A DNA stretch of 64,000 nt. Origin: Ilex aquifolium. Its lineage: Eukaryota; Streptophyta; Magnoliopsida; Aquifoliales; Aquifoliaceae. This document shows positions 1-11,127 of this stretch, piece after piece. The stretch lies in NCBI GenBank assembly GCA_951799425.1, contig OX637391.1:13803051-13867050 (forward strand), given 5' to 3'. Below the pieces are notes generated by a model. It searched no databases, was not told where the DNA came from, and saw only the letters and a list, made by a program, of their open reading frames with translations. The translations under genes and the position numbers were made by a program. Within the stretch, counting starts at the first letter, position 1; each line of letters begins with the position of its first letter.

Positions 1-209
1 CTTCAGCTCATAAATACTCGATAAGCTTCAAAGCTTATAAATGAAAGATGAGCTCTTCAGCTCATAAATACTCGATAAGCTTCAAAGCTTATAAACGTAG
101 ATGAGCTCTTCAGCTCATAAACAAGGATGAGCTTCAAAGCTTATACATGCAAGATGAGCTCTTCAACTCATAAACAAATAATAAGCTTCCAAGCTTGTAA
201 AAAGCAAGA
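1..209. repeat. Tandem array, about 52 bp x 4
   Basis: Four imperfect copies of a unit containing CTTCAGCTCATAAA and AAGCTTCAAAGCTTATA, 49-54 bp each, cut by the window edge. The array lies between the expected end of pol and the antisense genes, the same place as the 40-bp array in the 45362-56057 element. Tat and Ogre elements are known for fast-changing tandem repeats in this region. Confidence 0.8.
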
Positions 210-263
210 TGAGTCCTACAGCCCCTCAGCTCGTGTAAGCCTCGAGGCTGAAAAAGTTTAAGA

Positions 264-530
264 CTGAGCTCTTCTTGGAGACACCAACAGTCAAATTCAA
301 GCCTGAGCTCTTCTTGGAGACACCAACGGTCTTTCCCCCACGACTAGTGATCCTTGCGCACTACCTACATACTCAAAGACCTCAAAAGGTCTAGAACAGC
401 AGAGAACGCCTACGAAGTCAGCTGGGGATTAAGGTCAGTGCAAACATGATCTTCTGTTTTCCATCAATGTTCGCCGTCAGATCTCTGGAACTAGTGAGGG
501 ACTAAGGTCAGTGCAAACATGATCTTCTGT
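264..530. repeat. Two short direct-repeat pairs
   Basis: GAGCTCTTCTTGGAGACACC occurs twice about 40 bp apart (near 264 and 304). A second segment, containing AAGGTCAGTGCAAACATG, occurs twice about 78 bp apart (near 431 and 509). They look like remains of further local tandem duplication in the element's 3' region. Confidence 0.7.
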
Positions 531-679
531 TTCAAACACCAAGAGCCCATATAGGGACATGCATACTCAAGAGTGAGAAACCTAGAATTCAAAGTAACCA
601 AACGTTCGGAAAAATACAAAAAGAGTCATAGTCTGGTATCATTCAAGAAAAGAAAGAAAGATACAAGGAAACAAAGATC

Positions 680-1767
680 TTAGTTCTTCTTAAGCTGAGA
701 CTTCAGCTCGGCCATTTCCTTCTTCAGGCGAGCATTCTCTTCCTTCAGCTCATCTCTCTCTTGCTCGGCCTTATGGAGCGAATCAAGGAGCTTTTGACCT
801 GCTGGGGTGAGGAAGATAGTGGATAGAGAATCAGGGGAAAAAGAGCCATCCCTCCTGCGCCTCTTTGAGCTAGCTCCAGCATCCCCGTCCTCATCAGAAT
901 CCCCTTCCCCATCAGAATCAGAGAAAGAGGTCCCAGAAGAATAGGGGACGGAAGAAAACTCAAATTCAGTAGCCTCAGCCCCAAGAAGATAGAGGTTTGC
1001 GCTCGTCATCAGCTCAGAATAAGTCTTGGACTCAGCAAGCAGCAGCTCGTTGATATTCACCATCCCTGGCACGTCCAGATCAGGTGGACCTGCGCAACGA
1101 AAACATGGTAAGAGCATACCTTCAAAATGAAGTGTTCAAAAGAGCTCGGATTGAGCTTGCCAATGCGAGAGAAGCTCTTCCAGGACCGAGGGATCCTAGC
1201 TTTACGGAAGCAATCCTCAGGAGACCTCCAGGACTCTCCAGAGGCGAAGAAAAAACGCTTAGACCACCCTTCAGGATTGGAGGGAAGATCTAGAACCAAA
1301 TGGCGTAAACTGAAATTCCTCCAACGGAAGAAACTGAAGCAGGGGGCATCATCTTCTTCAATCTCGAAGAAGTATAGAAACTCAGAGACGAAGGGGAACC
1401 TGCCAAGGGCGTGCAGGCGGCAGAACAAGAAAAAGCTTACCATAGCAGCCCATCCTCGTGGAGAAATGCGAGAAGGACACAGGCCATAGTAGGCAAGAAC
1501 TCGCCCAACGGCCGGATGAATGGGAAGGCGAAGTCCCATGTCCAGAGCACCTTCAAAGAAGCAGACTTCCCCTCGAGGGAGGTAGTTGCAGGGCTCGTCG
1601 GGGGTAGGGACTCGCAAAGGCAAGTCAAGATCAGGAAAAAATCGTTTCTTGATATCCACCAAATCAGTAGATCCAAGTATTGAAGGAGACAGGTAGCGAC
1701 AGTGCCACTTCCATTCGATTTCAAAGGAGGTGCGTTCCTGGAACAGAGAAGAAGCAGAAGCAGCCAT
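680..1767 (-). CDS. Antisense accessory module 1: PF04195-like domain plus acidic coiled-coil part
   Basis: Two overlapping reading frames run opposite to the element's own sense strand. The first (1057-1767, about 236 residues) has the layout of the plant 'putative gypsy type transposon' domain (PF04195): GLRLPIHPAVGRVLAYYG, then CPSRISPRGW, then a hydrophobic stretch and FVSEFLYFFEI. The second (680-1117) begins around MVNINELLLAE. It carries an Asp/Glu/Ser-rich stretch, a basic KRRRR cluster that could be a nuclear signal, and a C-terminal heptad-rich segment ending KKEMAELKSQLKKN. The biochemical role is unknown. It is clearly different in sequence from the second module at 2934-5484, so it is not a recent duplicate. 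The domain assignment is from memory of the family, not a search. Confidence 0.55.
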
Positions 1768-1957
1768 CGGAAGTGCTGGTAAGGAAAAAGACGCAAGAAA
1801 TCAAGAAGAAAGGCAAGAATATTTCATGCAAGAAAAGGAAAGAGGAATTTAACAGATGGTAAGAAGCTTAGGAAAAGTTGGGAGCTTTTCAGGAAACCAA
1901 GAGTCAAGAAAGGGGGAAGCAGTTGCCTGTTTAGTTTCCTAATTAATAAAGGTAGTT

Positions 1958-2010
1958 GCGGTTATGGAAAGTGGATGCGGTTATGGAAAGTGGTCGCGGT
2001 TATGGAAAAC
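1958..2010. repeat. 19-bp tandem repeat x 3
   Basis: GCGGTTATGGAAAGTGG is repeated three times with a 19-bp period in the spacer between the two antisense modules. No coding function is seen. The surrounding 1770-2360 spacer holds no recognisable gene or LTR. Confidence 0.85.
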
Positions 2011-2368
2011 GATTGGGAGAAAAACGCGGGAAAAGAAATTGGTACAAGATCACTCCCTATTTGCACTCAAAACAACCTACAAGAATTCTGACCCCACCAA
2101 GCAACATGTCCTCCATATTTGAGCTCAGCCCAGTCAAAAACAAGAGCACTTGTGTAACAAGTCTTGAGGGCCTGCAATTCTAAGGGCCCTACTCACGTTG
2201 GAGAGGAAGAGTTCCTGCTGGATTCCTCGATTCCTCAAAGAAACTTAACAGCGTGTAAAAGTTCATAGCCTTGCTTAAAGAAGGCCTAAAGCACTCCTCA
2301 AAGCAAGGTGGGGGGAAGAGAAATGTGAAACGTAGAAGAAAATCTTTTATTCTCAGAAATATGGAGCA

Positions 2369-2660
2369 TTGAAATTTATTATCTATTTCAGACAAGAGAG
2401 CCATGAAGCTCAGAAAGAACCTTTAAAGTTCAGACAAAAGAGCCAAAAACCTCAGTCAGAGCTTTTAGGTTCAAAAGACGAACTGTATAGCTCAGCGAGA
2501 GCTCATAGGCTCGCAAACTCGAAGCTAAGTAGCTCAGAAGGAGCACACCAGTTCAGAATACCAAGCTGAGAGGCTCAGAATAAAGAAGAATAGGGACTGG
2601 ATCCCTAAGAAACCAACTACCGAGCTCAAAAGCTCAGGAGAAGCCGTTGAACATAGCACC
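2369..2660. repeat. Degenerate AGCTCAG-rich array
   Basis: Short units with the shared core AGCTCAG or AGAGCC (for example GAGCCATGAAGCTCAGA and TAGCTCAGAAGGAGC) recur with irregular spacing. The pattern is a decayed version of the AGAGCC...TAGCTCA array at 51537-51960, and it precedes the antisense coiled-coil gene in the same way. Confidence 0.6.
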
Positions 2661-2933
2661 AAGTCTCCTGTACTCTTCAAATCTAGTAATTTTGCTTCAA
2701 GAAGTACACAGCACCCCTCAAAGCAAAGGGGGAAAGAGGATATGTGTATAAAGCATAAAGCAAAACAAAGCAAAACAAGTAAGTGTGCAAGCGAAAGTCA
2801 GAGGTATATATGAATATGGTAAAACAGCAATGGAGAAACAAGATGAAGACCACAAAGTAGCACAAGGTCCTAGCCAAAGTCAAAGTTACATCTCAAAAAA
2901 TTCCTTACAAAAAAAAATTACAATTAAAAAGAG

Positions 2934-5484
2934 CTAAGTTTCTAGATGGGGAGTAATTGAAGGATCTCGCAGCTCAGCAGATGAGCCCTCAGCAACAGAA
3001 GCAAGGGAAACAGGAACAGCAGGATCTGCAGCTAGGAGCTCAGGAATCACCGTCGGAGGCTCAGAAAGTACGATAAGAGCTCCAGAGGTCCCAGGGGCAG
3101 GTATGTCTTGACTCAAGGCTGCAGCTGAAGGAACCGAGGCACCCTCCTCATTGTCAGAGCTAGACTCTTCCATTTCTTCTTCGGTGGGGATAGAGAAATT
3201 GAAGTCAAGGTCTGGAAAAGCTTTGATAGCCTTGCGCCTAAAGGCAAGCCAACCAGTAGCCCACAAGGTGGTGGCCTCATCTCTCAGCTCAGCGATCTCT
3301 TTGTCCCTCTGTTGGACCAAACCTTTCTGCTCATCGAGCTCCTCACAGAGTTTGTCGTTAGCCTCACTGAGAGCAAGATAATCTTGATTGGCCTGGATGA
3401 GCTCTTTCTTGGCATCAAAGGCCTCCTGGTTAGCCTTGGACCACGCCTCGACCTTAAGCTGCAGGTCTTCCTTAACCAACTTCAGCTCATCTCGAGCTTT
3501 CTTTTTCCCCTCCTCAGCTCTGACCTTGACTGTCAGTGTGTGTTTGAGGTCGGAGGCTTGCTTCACCGTCTGCTCGTTGAGGGTCTCCATCTGCTCTTTG
3601 AGGCTCTCCACCCGAGCTCTGAGATCTTCGTTCTCAAGAGACAATTCAGAAACCTTGGTCTTATACTTCTTCAAGACCTGAAAAGAGCTCTCTTGGGACC
3701 GAACCCGATGCAGTAGACCATTCACATGAAGGACAGCCTGAAAATGCGAAAGAACGCATGAGTCCACAAAACAAAAATAAGTGAAGAAGGAGAAGTGGTA
3801 GCGCTTACAACAACTGCTCCCTGAAGAGCTGAAGAAATAGACTCCTCAAGAGGCATAGAAGCAGCCTTCAGAACATCAGACTCAGAGAAAATAGAAGAGA
3901 GAGCCCCTGCAGCAAGATCCATGTTGTCAAAAAAGGAATCCTCATCTCCTTCAGATTTTCTCTCGGTCTTCCCAGAAGCAGTGTATGAGAACTTTCCGGG
4001 TTGGAGGTCAGGGATCACTCCCAAAGCTTCCTTATCCTCAGAGGAGGAAGGGGAAGCCTGATCTCCCTTTTGAGCAGGCCCCGACCCAGGATGGGCCACT
4101 GGAGGAGGAGAGATGACTGCATGTTGAGGAGTGCCGGATGAGGAGGGCGGTGCCTTGATGGGAACCAATTCTGTAGTAGCAGAAGGGGGAGAAGGCACTT
4201 CCAATCTGGGGATTTTAGCTTGAGTGTTTGGACTACTCCCAGAGCCGACCCGAGCCTTGCGCTTCCCAGACCTGCCACCCTCCATCAGCTCTGCAATTTT
4301 GGCCTGAAGCTCTTCTGGAGTAGCCTTCATGGTAGAAGGACCTGGGAGGTCTGGAAAAAGTAGGGAAATGTAAAAAAAAAAAAAAGAGAAGGAAAGATGA
4401 TGAAGAGAGGAAAGCAAGTGACGATGAAATTACCTTCGTCAGCCCCTAAAACAGATAATGGAATCGCTAAAGTCACCACAGGAAGGCTCATACCTAGCTG
4501 CACCAAATTTCTTGACTCAATCAGGTCAGCGTACTTCTCCGGCTTGATCTTCGCCAACTTCTCTAGCACCTTCTTATCTTCAGGGCTGAGCTCAAAACGT
4601 TCACCTGAAAAGAAGAAAGTGTGCAAGTAAGAAAAAGGCAAGAGGCCTATAAATTCCAGACCAGAGCTCATTCGACTCAAGAAAAGACTCACGCAAGTTG
4701 TCTGGTTCAACCCAAGCCGTAGGGATACCGAGAGTGTCTGTCTTATCAGCAGGATTATACTCCCAATTGGTGCCCCCGACAAAAAAGAAATGCTCCTTCC
4801 AGTGCTTATGAGAGAATGAAATGTTAGAAATAAGCTGCCTAACGTTGGCACGCTTAGAGGCATACAAGAAGCCTTCAGAGGTCGGCTTAACGTTAAAGAA
4901 CTCTAGAAATAGAGAAACGCTAGGAACCCCAAGTTTATGCTTCCTGAAGATGACTAGAAAACCAACCATGACACCATAGAAGTTGGGGGAAATCTGGGAA
5001 GGACACACATGAAAATGTTGCAGAACAGCCTTGATGAAGGGGTGTAGAGGAAAGCGAAGACCGTTATCAAAGGCGGCAAGAAAGAAGCAGACCCTATTGC
5101 GTACTTGTTCTACATAGTAGACGGATTTATATGGGCACCAGGGCTCGACCCCAGGAGGAAAACCATACCGAACCTTATAAACTTTCATTAGCTCAGGGGC
5201 TTCTCTACTGTAGCCCACAGACTCGGAATGCCTGAAGGCAGACCCCAAATACGAAATCTTTTCTTCAACCCCGACTCCACTCACCTTAACTTTGCCTTTA
5301 TCAGGTCTGGGGGGCATAGGAGAAGAGGAGGAGGGGGGTTCCTCGGTCCCGACCTCGGCCTCTCCAGCCCCCACACCGGGAAAGTTGTCAATTTCATCGC
5401 CAATATCCCCCAAATCGGTGTCTTCAGATCGACCCCCTAGTAGCGAAACAGAGGAGCGAGTGGCTCCAGAAGAAGCCGACATAG
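2934..5484 (-). CDS. Antisense accessory module 2: PF04195-like domain, Ser/Pro/Lys-rich linker, long coiled coil
   Basis: Four open blocks lie on the minus strand: about 4693-5484, 4434-4604, 3809-4350 and 2934-3737. The start is placed at MSASSGATRSSVSLLG because the 45362-56057 element has nearly the same peptide at the equivalent place. Frame upstream of it is open but not conserved. Block 1 has LRFPLHPFIKAVLQHF, CPSQISPNFYGVMVGF and LGVPSVSLFLEFFNV, typical of PF04195. Block 2 contains GERFELSPEDKKVLEKL. Block 3 is Ser/Pro-rich with a GKRKAR basic patch. Block 4 is a coiled coil of over 130 residues followed by GWLAFRR and an acidic tail with PDLDFNFSIPTEEE. The gaps between blocks begin GT and end AG on the minus strand. 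Extra antisense ORFs are known in plant Ty3/gypsy elements; their function is unknown. Confidence 0.65.
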
Positions 5485-6133
5485 TGGGAAGAGAAAAATG
5501 AAGACTAAAAGAGCGGTAGAGGGAAGGGGGACTGATCAAGCACTCTCCAATGACCCTTGGGTCAGCGCAGTAACTCCCGACGGCAAGAATGTGGACTATA
5601 GAGCTCCAATCTACGAAATGAGGAAGTGGGGCTAGGCAATGGTCACGATTCCAAAAGTAAAAGAACCGAAAGGCCCAAAAATGTAGCAACCACCTCGAAT
5701 CCGAGGGATCCAGAGCAGAGGAGGAGGTGAAAGGGGCGAAGAACGTACCTAACTCAGGAACAGCGGCAAACAGGAACTTGGAGCAAAATCGGGGGAAGGA
5801 GACGATGCGAGTCTTCAAGACGAAGGTTGGGAATTCGTTGTCAAGCAAGAAATCAGGAAAGTTCGGGTAAGATCGTCTGAAATCGCAAGGGGAATAGAGA
5901 CGAAGAGTGGAGAAGAAGATGAATAGTGCGCAGAAATGGTTCAGGTAGCCGTTTTGGGGCATTTAAAGCTTAGGGAACGTGGGCTGAGACATGCGCGGGA
6001 ATCGAGGAGAGTCATGATTTCTACTAACCGTAAAAAATCTTCAAGTCACGTGCTAGCCACGTGCATATTTAACTCTGACTGGAATACAGGTCAGCCCCTG
6101 CCTAAGATCCTAAGGCAAGGGCTGGGGGGCAAC

Positions 6134-6830
6134 TGATGATACTTAAAATAAACCCCAGACACGAGCTCAGGAAAAGAGCTCAGCTCTGGAGGACAGGGAA
6201 AATAAACCGAGCTCACCCAGCCACGATCTGAGCTCGACCAGTCAACACTTGTACTCCCAGCTGAAGACATAAGGCGATAAATGTTAAGAGGACAGCAAGT
6301 CGACAGCAGATATATTCATAATGGGAATTCAGCTAATCCAAGGCGCGTAACACATTACCAACAAGGATCCTCTCCTACAATCAAGGAGAGGATCCCATGA
6401 TAAAAGGCAAAAACCAAGCCATTTGGAGCCAGCTATAGGAAGTCTAGGTAACTCCGAGATTATAGATGAAGATAGGGAGCAATCCCTTCAATGTAGGATA
6501 TAATTCCGAATTAGAGGTAAGCATGAGGCTATAAAAAGGGAGGGACAACCTCCATTAAGGGAGATACCCCGAGTATTCTACTGTAACACGTTCGATTCAT
6601 CAATAAAGAGAAAGGAGCAAGAGCCTCCATTAGAGAGTGGACTAGCCGAGCTCGTTAGCCGGTGAACCACTATACTTCTACTGTCTCACACGCACTACAC
6701 ATCGGTTAATTAGAGCATTCGTCCATCGATACACGAGCCTTGTAGCTCAGATGCCACATCAAACCCCACACAGATCGTTCATACCACATAATCCAATCTC
6801 ATAGCTCATTCGCGCAGGTTTACACCATCA
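6134..6830 (+). repeat. 3' LTR of the 1-6830 element
   Basis: It is 697 bp, starts TGATGATAC directly after the polypurine tract and ends ACACCATCA. A TATA-like TATAAAAAGGGAGG sits near 6531. The start closely matches the LTR starts at 45362 and 55486. The terminal stretch, with CGAGCCTTGTAGCTCAGAT, also matches. Confidence 0.85.
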
Positions 6831-7498
6831 ATGCACATCATGAATTTATGTAGTGGCTACGAGTCCAAAGAACATGTATATAATGAATGATTATCTGAAA
6901 ACAAGACTGTCCTTCAGAATTTGAGTATGAAAACAAGACTGTCCAATTTAGTGTTAGTAAGTCAGTTGGATTTAAAAGAATACTCATTATTAACAGCTAA
7001 AAAGAATAGATTCCCATTTTATATCAAAGCCTCTTTAGAATCCATTTTTAATCAAAATTGACTATGAACAGTGGACATCAAAAAGATGAAAAACTAAAGT
7101 CGGAGAGAATCAAATAATTCTGTTGATCGCTTGAATAAGAAGGATCAGTGTCACTTTTGGCAGCATTCTAGAAGAAAAGGATCGGAGTTCTAGAAGAAAA
7201 GGATTTATATTAGAGATCAACTCTAATATTAATAATATTAATTTAATATTCATCCTCCTTCGACAAATGCCATCCTCCTTGACTGTGCTGGGGCTAGTCT
7301 AGAACTTGGAAATGCTTGTGGGAAGAACAGATTCTAGTATTCGGAATCCTCAATACTTGTTGGATATGATTCGTCCTCCCCCCCCCCCCCCCCCCCGGGC
7401 CCAAAAAAAAAGTTGGATATGATTCTACTGTGGGGAAAATTAGCATCTCTTTATATTATAGTCAACAATTAGATGCACATAACAATAAAAAAATTGAA
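6831..7498. other. Segmental copy A, left part
   Basis: There is no gene here. From about 6960 to 7340 the sequence aligns by eye with 21735-22060 (copy B); for example AATCCATTTTTAATCAAAAT and GGAAATGCTTGTGGGAAGAA occur in both. A 16-bp repeat GAAAACAAGACTGTCC occurs twice (near 6897 and 6929). The remainder is AT-rich spacer up to the foldback element at 7499. Confidence 0.75.
7373..7411. repeat. Poly-C/poly-A insert flanked by a 14-bp direct repeat
   Basis: A 39-bp stretch made of GTCCT, 19 C, GGGCCC and 9 A sits between two perfect copies of GTTGGATATGATTC (7359-7372 and 7412-7425). The A-tail and flanking duplication resemble a tiny retroposed insertion. A base-calling or assembly artefact at a homopolymer is also possible. 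Confidence 0.7.
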
Positions 7499-8046
7499 GG
7501 GTTAATTACACTAGAGGTCCCCAAAGTATGAGGTTTGTCTCATTTTCGTCTCTAATGTTTCAATTACATCATTTTGGTCCCTAAAGTATTGAATATATTT
7601 ATATATGATGCTTCAAGCAAACAGCGTCTAGATTGCTAACATTTTTTATCATAAATTTATCACGGAATACTTAAATATGAACAAAAAAATAATTTAGATA
7701 ATTCTTCACCAAATTTTTACTTAAATTTTGGTTAAATAGGTACCCAAATTACACAGTTTTGATTATGAGCTATCCAAATTTTGGTCAAAAGCTACCCATA
7801 TTACACATTTTTTGTCAAGAGCTATCCAAATTTTGTTTAAGAGTTATCAAAATTATTTTTTGTTCATATTTAGGTATTACGTGACAAGTTTATGATAAAA
7901 AATCGTTAACAATCTGAACATTGTCTAATTGAGGGACCATATAGAAACATATTCAATACTTTAGGGACCAAAATGATGCAATTGAAACATTGGGGACCAA
8001 AATGAGACAATTCTCACACTTTGGGGACCTCAAGTGCAATTAACCC
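7499..8046. mobile_element. Foldback MITE, Mutator-like
   Basis: The 548-bp element starts GGGTTAATTACACTAGAGG and ends with the inverse, CTCAAGTGCAATTAACCC. The inverted arms extend inward through TTTGGTCCCTAAAGTATTGAATA and its complement, so most of the element can fold on itself. The flanks are AAAATTGAA (7490-7498) and AAAATTAAA (8047-8055), a 9-bp duplication with one mismatch, which fits Mutator-like elements. It has no coding capacity. Confidence 0.8.
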
Positions 8047-8094
8047 AAAATTAAATATCAATCATAAATATTGTGGTATTCAATGTATATTTAA

Positions 8095-8748
8095 TGAAGG
8101 GGGTGGCTCCCTTTATTACACGTGTCATGTCATTAAATGAACCCACGTGAGATTGACAAGACAGTGCACGTGACAAGAACATCAGCTGCTCAAACAATTG
8201 AACTTAGCCGAACTAACTGACGAGTTCGGCAAAAGTAGCAAAAGAGCTCGGTTTGTACCAAACCAAGTTAATCAATCACTTCGGCAAGCATTGCGGGAGT
8301 CTGTCCATCATTATAGCCAAGCTGTTTGAAAGAGATATACAGAAGGATAGATATTCACCTAAAACTTCGGCATTCAGATAAGCAAATCAGCGAAATTGTT
8401 GAGATTAGAAGAAATTGCTGAAGAGAAATAAGAAACTTCCCAAAACTGAATCACTAAATTAAAGGAAGATGTGCCACCTTGAACCAAAAACTTCGGAAAC
8501 CCTAAGGAGGTAACGATCTATAAGAGGCAGAAAGGACTAAGAGAAAAGGTACGCTGAACACTCACAGTCTTCTTGCATCTATTCAATTCCATTACTAACT
8601 TAAGTATCGGAGTGCCTTCGATCGAAGCACTTCGATCTTGGGCAGTTTGTTCGTTTTGCAGGGAGGAGATTGGAAGCCAAGTTCAGAAAACACTCAGAAT
8701 TATCTATCTATCATCAGTAGGAGGTATTCTCAATTTTTACCTCTTACA
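8095..8748. mobile_element. Solo LTR
   Basis: A 654-bp segment starts TGAAGGGGGTGG and ends CTCTTACA, flanked by perfect TTTAA duplications (8090-8094 and 8749-8753). Inside are a TATA-like CTATAAGAGGC near 8518 and a transcript-start-like CT-rich stretch after it. No internal domain or second LTR is present, so it fits a single LTR left by LTR-LTR recombination. It is unlike the other LTRs in the window. Strand is probably plus, judged from the TATA-like box only. Confidence 0.7.
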
Positions 8749-8753
8749 TTTAA

Positions 8754-9002
8754 CATAATACAAAGTAGAATATATAATAATTAGAAAGAGCTGACATGTG
8801 AGATGTTTCAGATGTATAATAATTGTATTAAAACAGTTGTGTCTCCCACGTGAACTTGCTAATAGACATCAGCAGTTCCAAAATCCAACTCAGATACTCA
8901 CAACAACATCTCCTCAGGGGTCACATCCACTAGGAGGTACAAGTGAACCTAACTCGAATTGAAGTTGCCCGAATAAAATAATAGGAAGTAGAAATATAAA
9001 GG
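8754..9002. other. Segmental copy A spacer
   Basis: No gene. The stretch 8880-8985 (ACTCACAACA...GTCACATCCACTA...CCCGAATAAAAT) aligns with 22200-22300 in copy B. Confidence 0.65.
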
Positions 9003-9448
9003 TGTGTTTGTTTGCCGAATAGTATTTCTTGGTATTGGTAAATGCTATCCATACCAAACTTATCCAAAGGGAAATTAGCATCAGTATTAAATACAAATCC
9101 AATCTAACCTCTTGTTTGTTTGAGTATCAGTGGATTAAGTGGGGTCTATTACAAAAGAAAATATCAGGTGACGTCTTTCATGCAAAAAGACAATTTTAAC
9201 CTTAGATATTATATAGGAATGTGTACAAAGGGGTATTATGAACATTTTATAGCTTATACCGTCGGTGGGAATAATACCGCTCCATTTTACCATCTACTAT
9301 ATAATATTGAATATACCCATGTACATAGTTATATTGCTACTGTAGCAACTAGGTCAAGAAAAGGATCCGAAAAATAGTACTAAGGCCCCACATACTAATT
9401 TACTCTATCTCACCTCTTAATACCTAATATATCCGGCAAACAAACACA
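9003..9448. mobile_element. MITE with TGTGTTTGTTTGCCG ends
   Basis: The 15-bp terminal inverted repeat is TGTGTTTGTTTGCCG at the left end and its exact complement at 9434-9448. The arms continue with weaker pairing (GAATA/GGATA). No convincing target-site duplication is seen, so the superfamily is left open. It has no coding capacity: the short open frame inside (9120-9377) matches nothing I recognise. Confidence 0.6.
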
Positions 9449-9579
9449 ATGTGTGTAGAGATAGACTGGAATAAGTTGGCAGAAAACTTTGAAGGATAAA
9501 AACCATCTAGGTGAGGAAGACTATCACTGCAGAACCGAAAAATAGAAAGACTAGGTATCACGACTGGCATGATGTTAAA

Positions 9580-9721
9580 ATAGGAGGGCTAAGAGTGATC
9601 CACTAAAGTCATAATATGCGTGTTTATATAGCCTGCCCACAAAGCAATTATGGGCTTTTAAGAGCCCAATGGCTACTAGCAGTCCAAAGATTTAGAACAC
9701 CATAACAACCTATTAAAAGAG
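9580..9721. other. Segmental copy A spacer
   Basis: CATAATATGCGTGTTTATAT through CCTATTAAAAGAG aligns with 22325-22455 in copy B. The last nine bases (TTAAAAGAG) are the left target duplication of the Mutator-like element that follows. Confidence 0.75.
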
Positions 9722-11118
9722 CGGTAAATTGGAAGGGGTACATCAAATTAGAGTTAATTGTAAAAAAATATACAAAAAAAATATATAGAGAAAAAAAAGT
9801 CCTTAATTTTAGTTTTTATTTGTGTCCAAGTACATAATTTGAAATTTTCTGATTTTTCTTTGACATTTGTGTCCTCCCTTAATTCATGCGATTTATTTTT
9901 GAAAACTGATATTTTTTTTTCAGATTATATGTATGCATTAAAAATCTCCGAATTTAATGGAAGATTTGATCCTTCTATTTTTTTTTTTTGAAGATCAATG
10001 TATGCATTAAAAATCTCCTAATTTAATGGAAGATTTGATTTTTTGATTCTTCCATTTATTTTGAGGATAAATCAGTTGGTTTGAATTTTAAATTTTGCAT
10101 CAGTGTCTTTTGTTATCTTCTTCTTCTTCGGCCTAGAAGCCATTTATCAGTGCAAATCTGAAAACATTATTTCATCCTTATCATTCAATCTAAGCAATTA
10201 CAAGGTTTAAATTTCATGACTCCATTAGGTTTATATATGATATTTTAAAGGTGATTTTTTTGTTTTTTTAATACGCGAACACCATAACAATGTAACAATA
10301 TACTTACACAAAATATTACATTATTAGATTTTGTCAAACATATATTTACATATAATTTCATTCAAACAGTCTATCACTGTTTTGAATTTGTTACCACATC
10401 CACAAAATCACTGAACACTGTCTTTGTTACAGTGTATTGTTACACTGTTTTTGTTATTACACTATGAGGAAAACATAGTCAGCAGTTAGGAGATACACAT
10501 AATTTATTCACACACAATGAATTAATATGGCAGAAACATCGTATTTCACACAAGTCAACGATCAACTTTCAATAACTGATTCTGGTCTTCAAATGTCGAA
10601 GTTCGTACGTATCTTCAAATGGCGAACAAATCTTCAAAAAATAGATGTTGTTGACGATCTTACATCAAATGGGCTGAACAGTAGGATTTTCTCTTCAAAG
10701 ACGAAACCCTATAGATGTTCATAGAACAATTTTTTAGGACTTATCGCTAAGGAAGATGAAGTGATTTTTGGAGAAGAAGAAGAAACCCAAACATTTTTTG
10801 AAGATGAAGCGCTTCACGAATAAATATTCCTAAATTTCAGCTGTTAAACATTATCATTATGTATCTAATTAATTAATTAAGATATATTCCTAAAACCAAT
10901 TTAGGAAAGTAAATTTTAGGATGAAGAGATTCGAAAATAAATGTTCCAAACTTTCAGCGGTTAAGATAAATTCCTTGTTACAGTTTTTAGAAAAGAAAAT
11001 TTTACAAAATGGGCAGTTACATCTTTGTTTCTCAGCAGTGTACTTCTTTCAAAAATATTTTTTCTGTGTACTTTTTTACAATTATGTCTAATTTGGTGTA
11101 CCGGCTTCCAAATGACCC
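9722..11118. mobile_element. Non-autonomous Mutator-like element, 1.4 kb
   Basis: It is bounded by perfect 9-bp duplications TTAAAAGAG (9713-9721 and 11119-11127). The left arm CGGTAAATTGGAAGGGGTAC pairs imperfectly with the complement of the right end, GGGTCATTTGGAAGCCGGTA. Both continue through CAAATTAGA and AATTGTAAAAAA, about 60 bp of imperfect inverted repeat. Copy B (near 22440-22460) has the uninterrupted sequence with a single TTAAAAGAG-like site, which confirms the boundaries. The interior is AT-rich with no transposase. A 65-codon frame (10527-10724, MAETSYFTQVNDQ...) is not recognised; it might be captured host DNA, but nothing proves that. Confidence 0.85.
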
Positions 11119-11127
11119 TTAAAAGAG

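Larger units (their letters stand above)
1..6830 (+). mobile_element. Tat-lineage Ty3/gypsy LTR retrotransposon, 3' part only
   Basis: The left end lies outside the window. Visible parts, in element orientation, are a tandem-repeat tract, two antisense accessory modules, a polypurine tract (about 6116-6130, ending in GGGGGGC) and a 3' LTR (6134-6830). Orientation follows from the polypurine tract lying directly left of a TG...CA LTR. The LTR start (TGATGATACTTAAAATAA) and the antisense genes closely resemble those of the element at 45362-56057, so the two are related subfamilies. No gag, protease, reverse transcriptase or integrase falls inside the window. LTR age cannot be estimated because only one LTR is visible. 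The target-site duplication would be ATGCA (6831-6835) if the outside copy matches. Confidence 0.85.

Noticed and set aside
1092-1121. A 30-base GTATGC...GCAG intron in antisense module 1
   Set aside because: Too short for a plant intron, and its removal would not change the frame, so it explains nothing.
9120-9377. 85-codon frame inside a MITE
   Set aside because: It lies wholly within a non-coding miniature element and has no recognisable domain.
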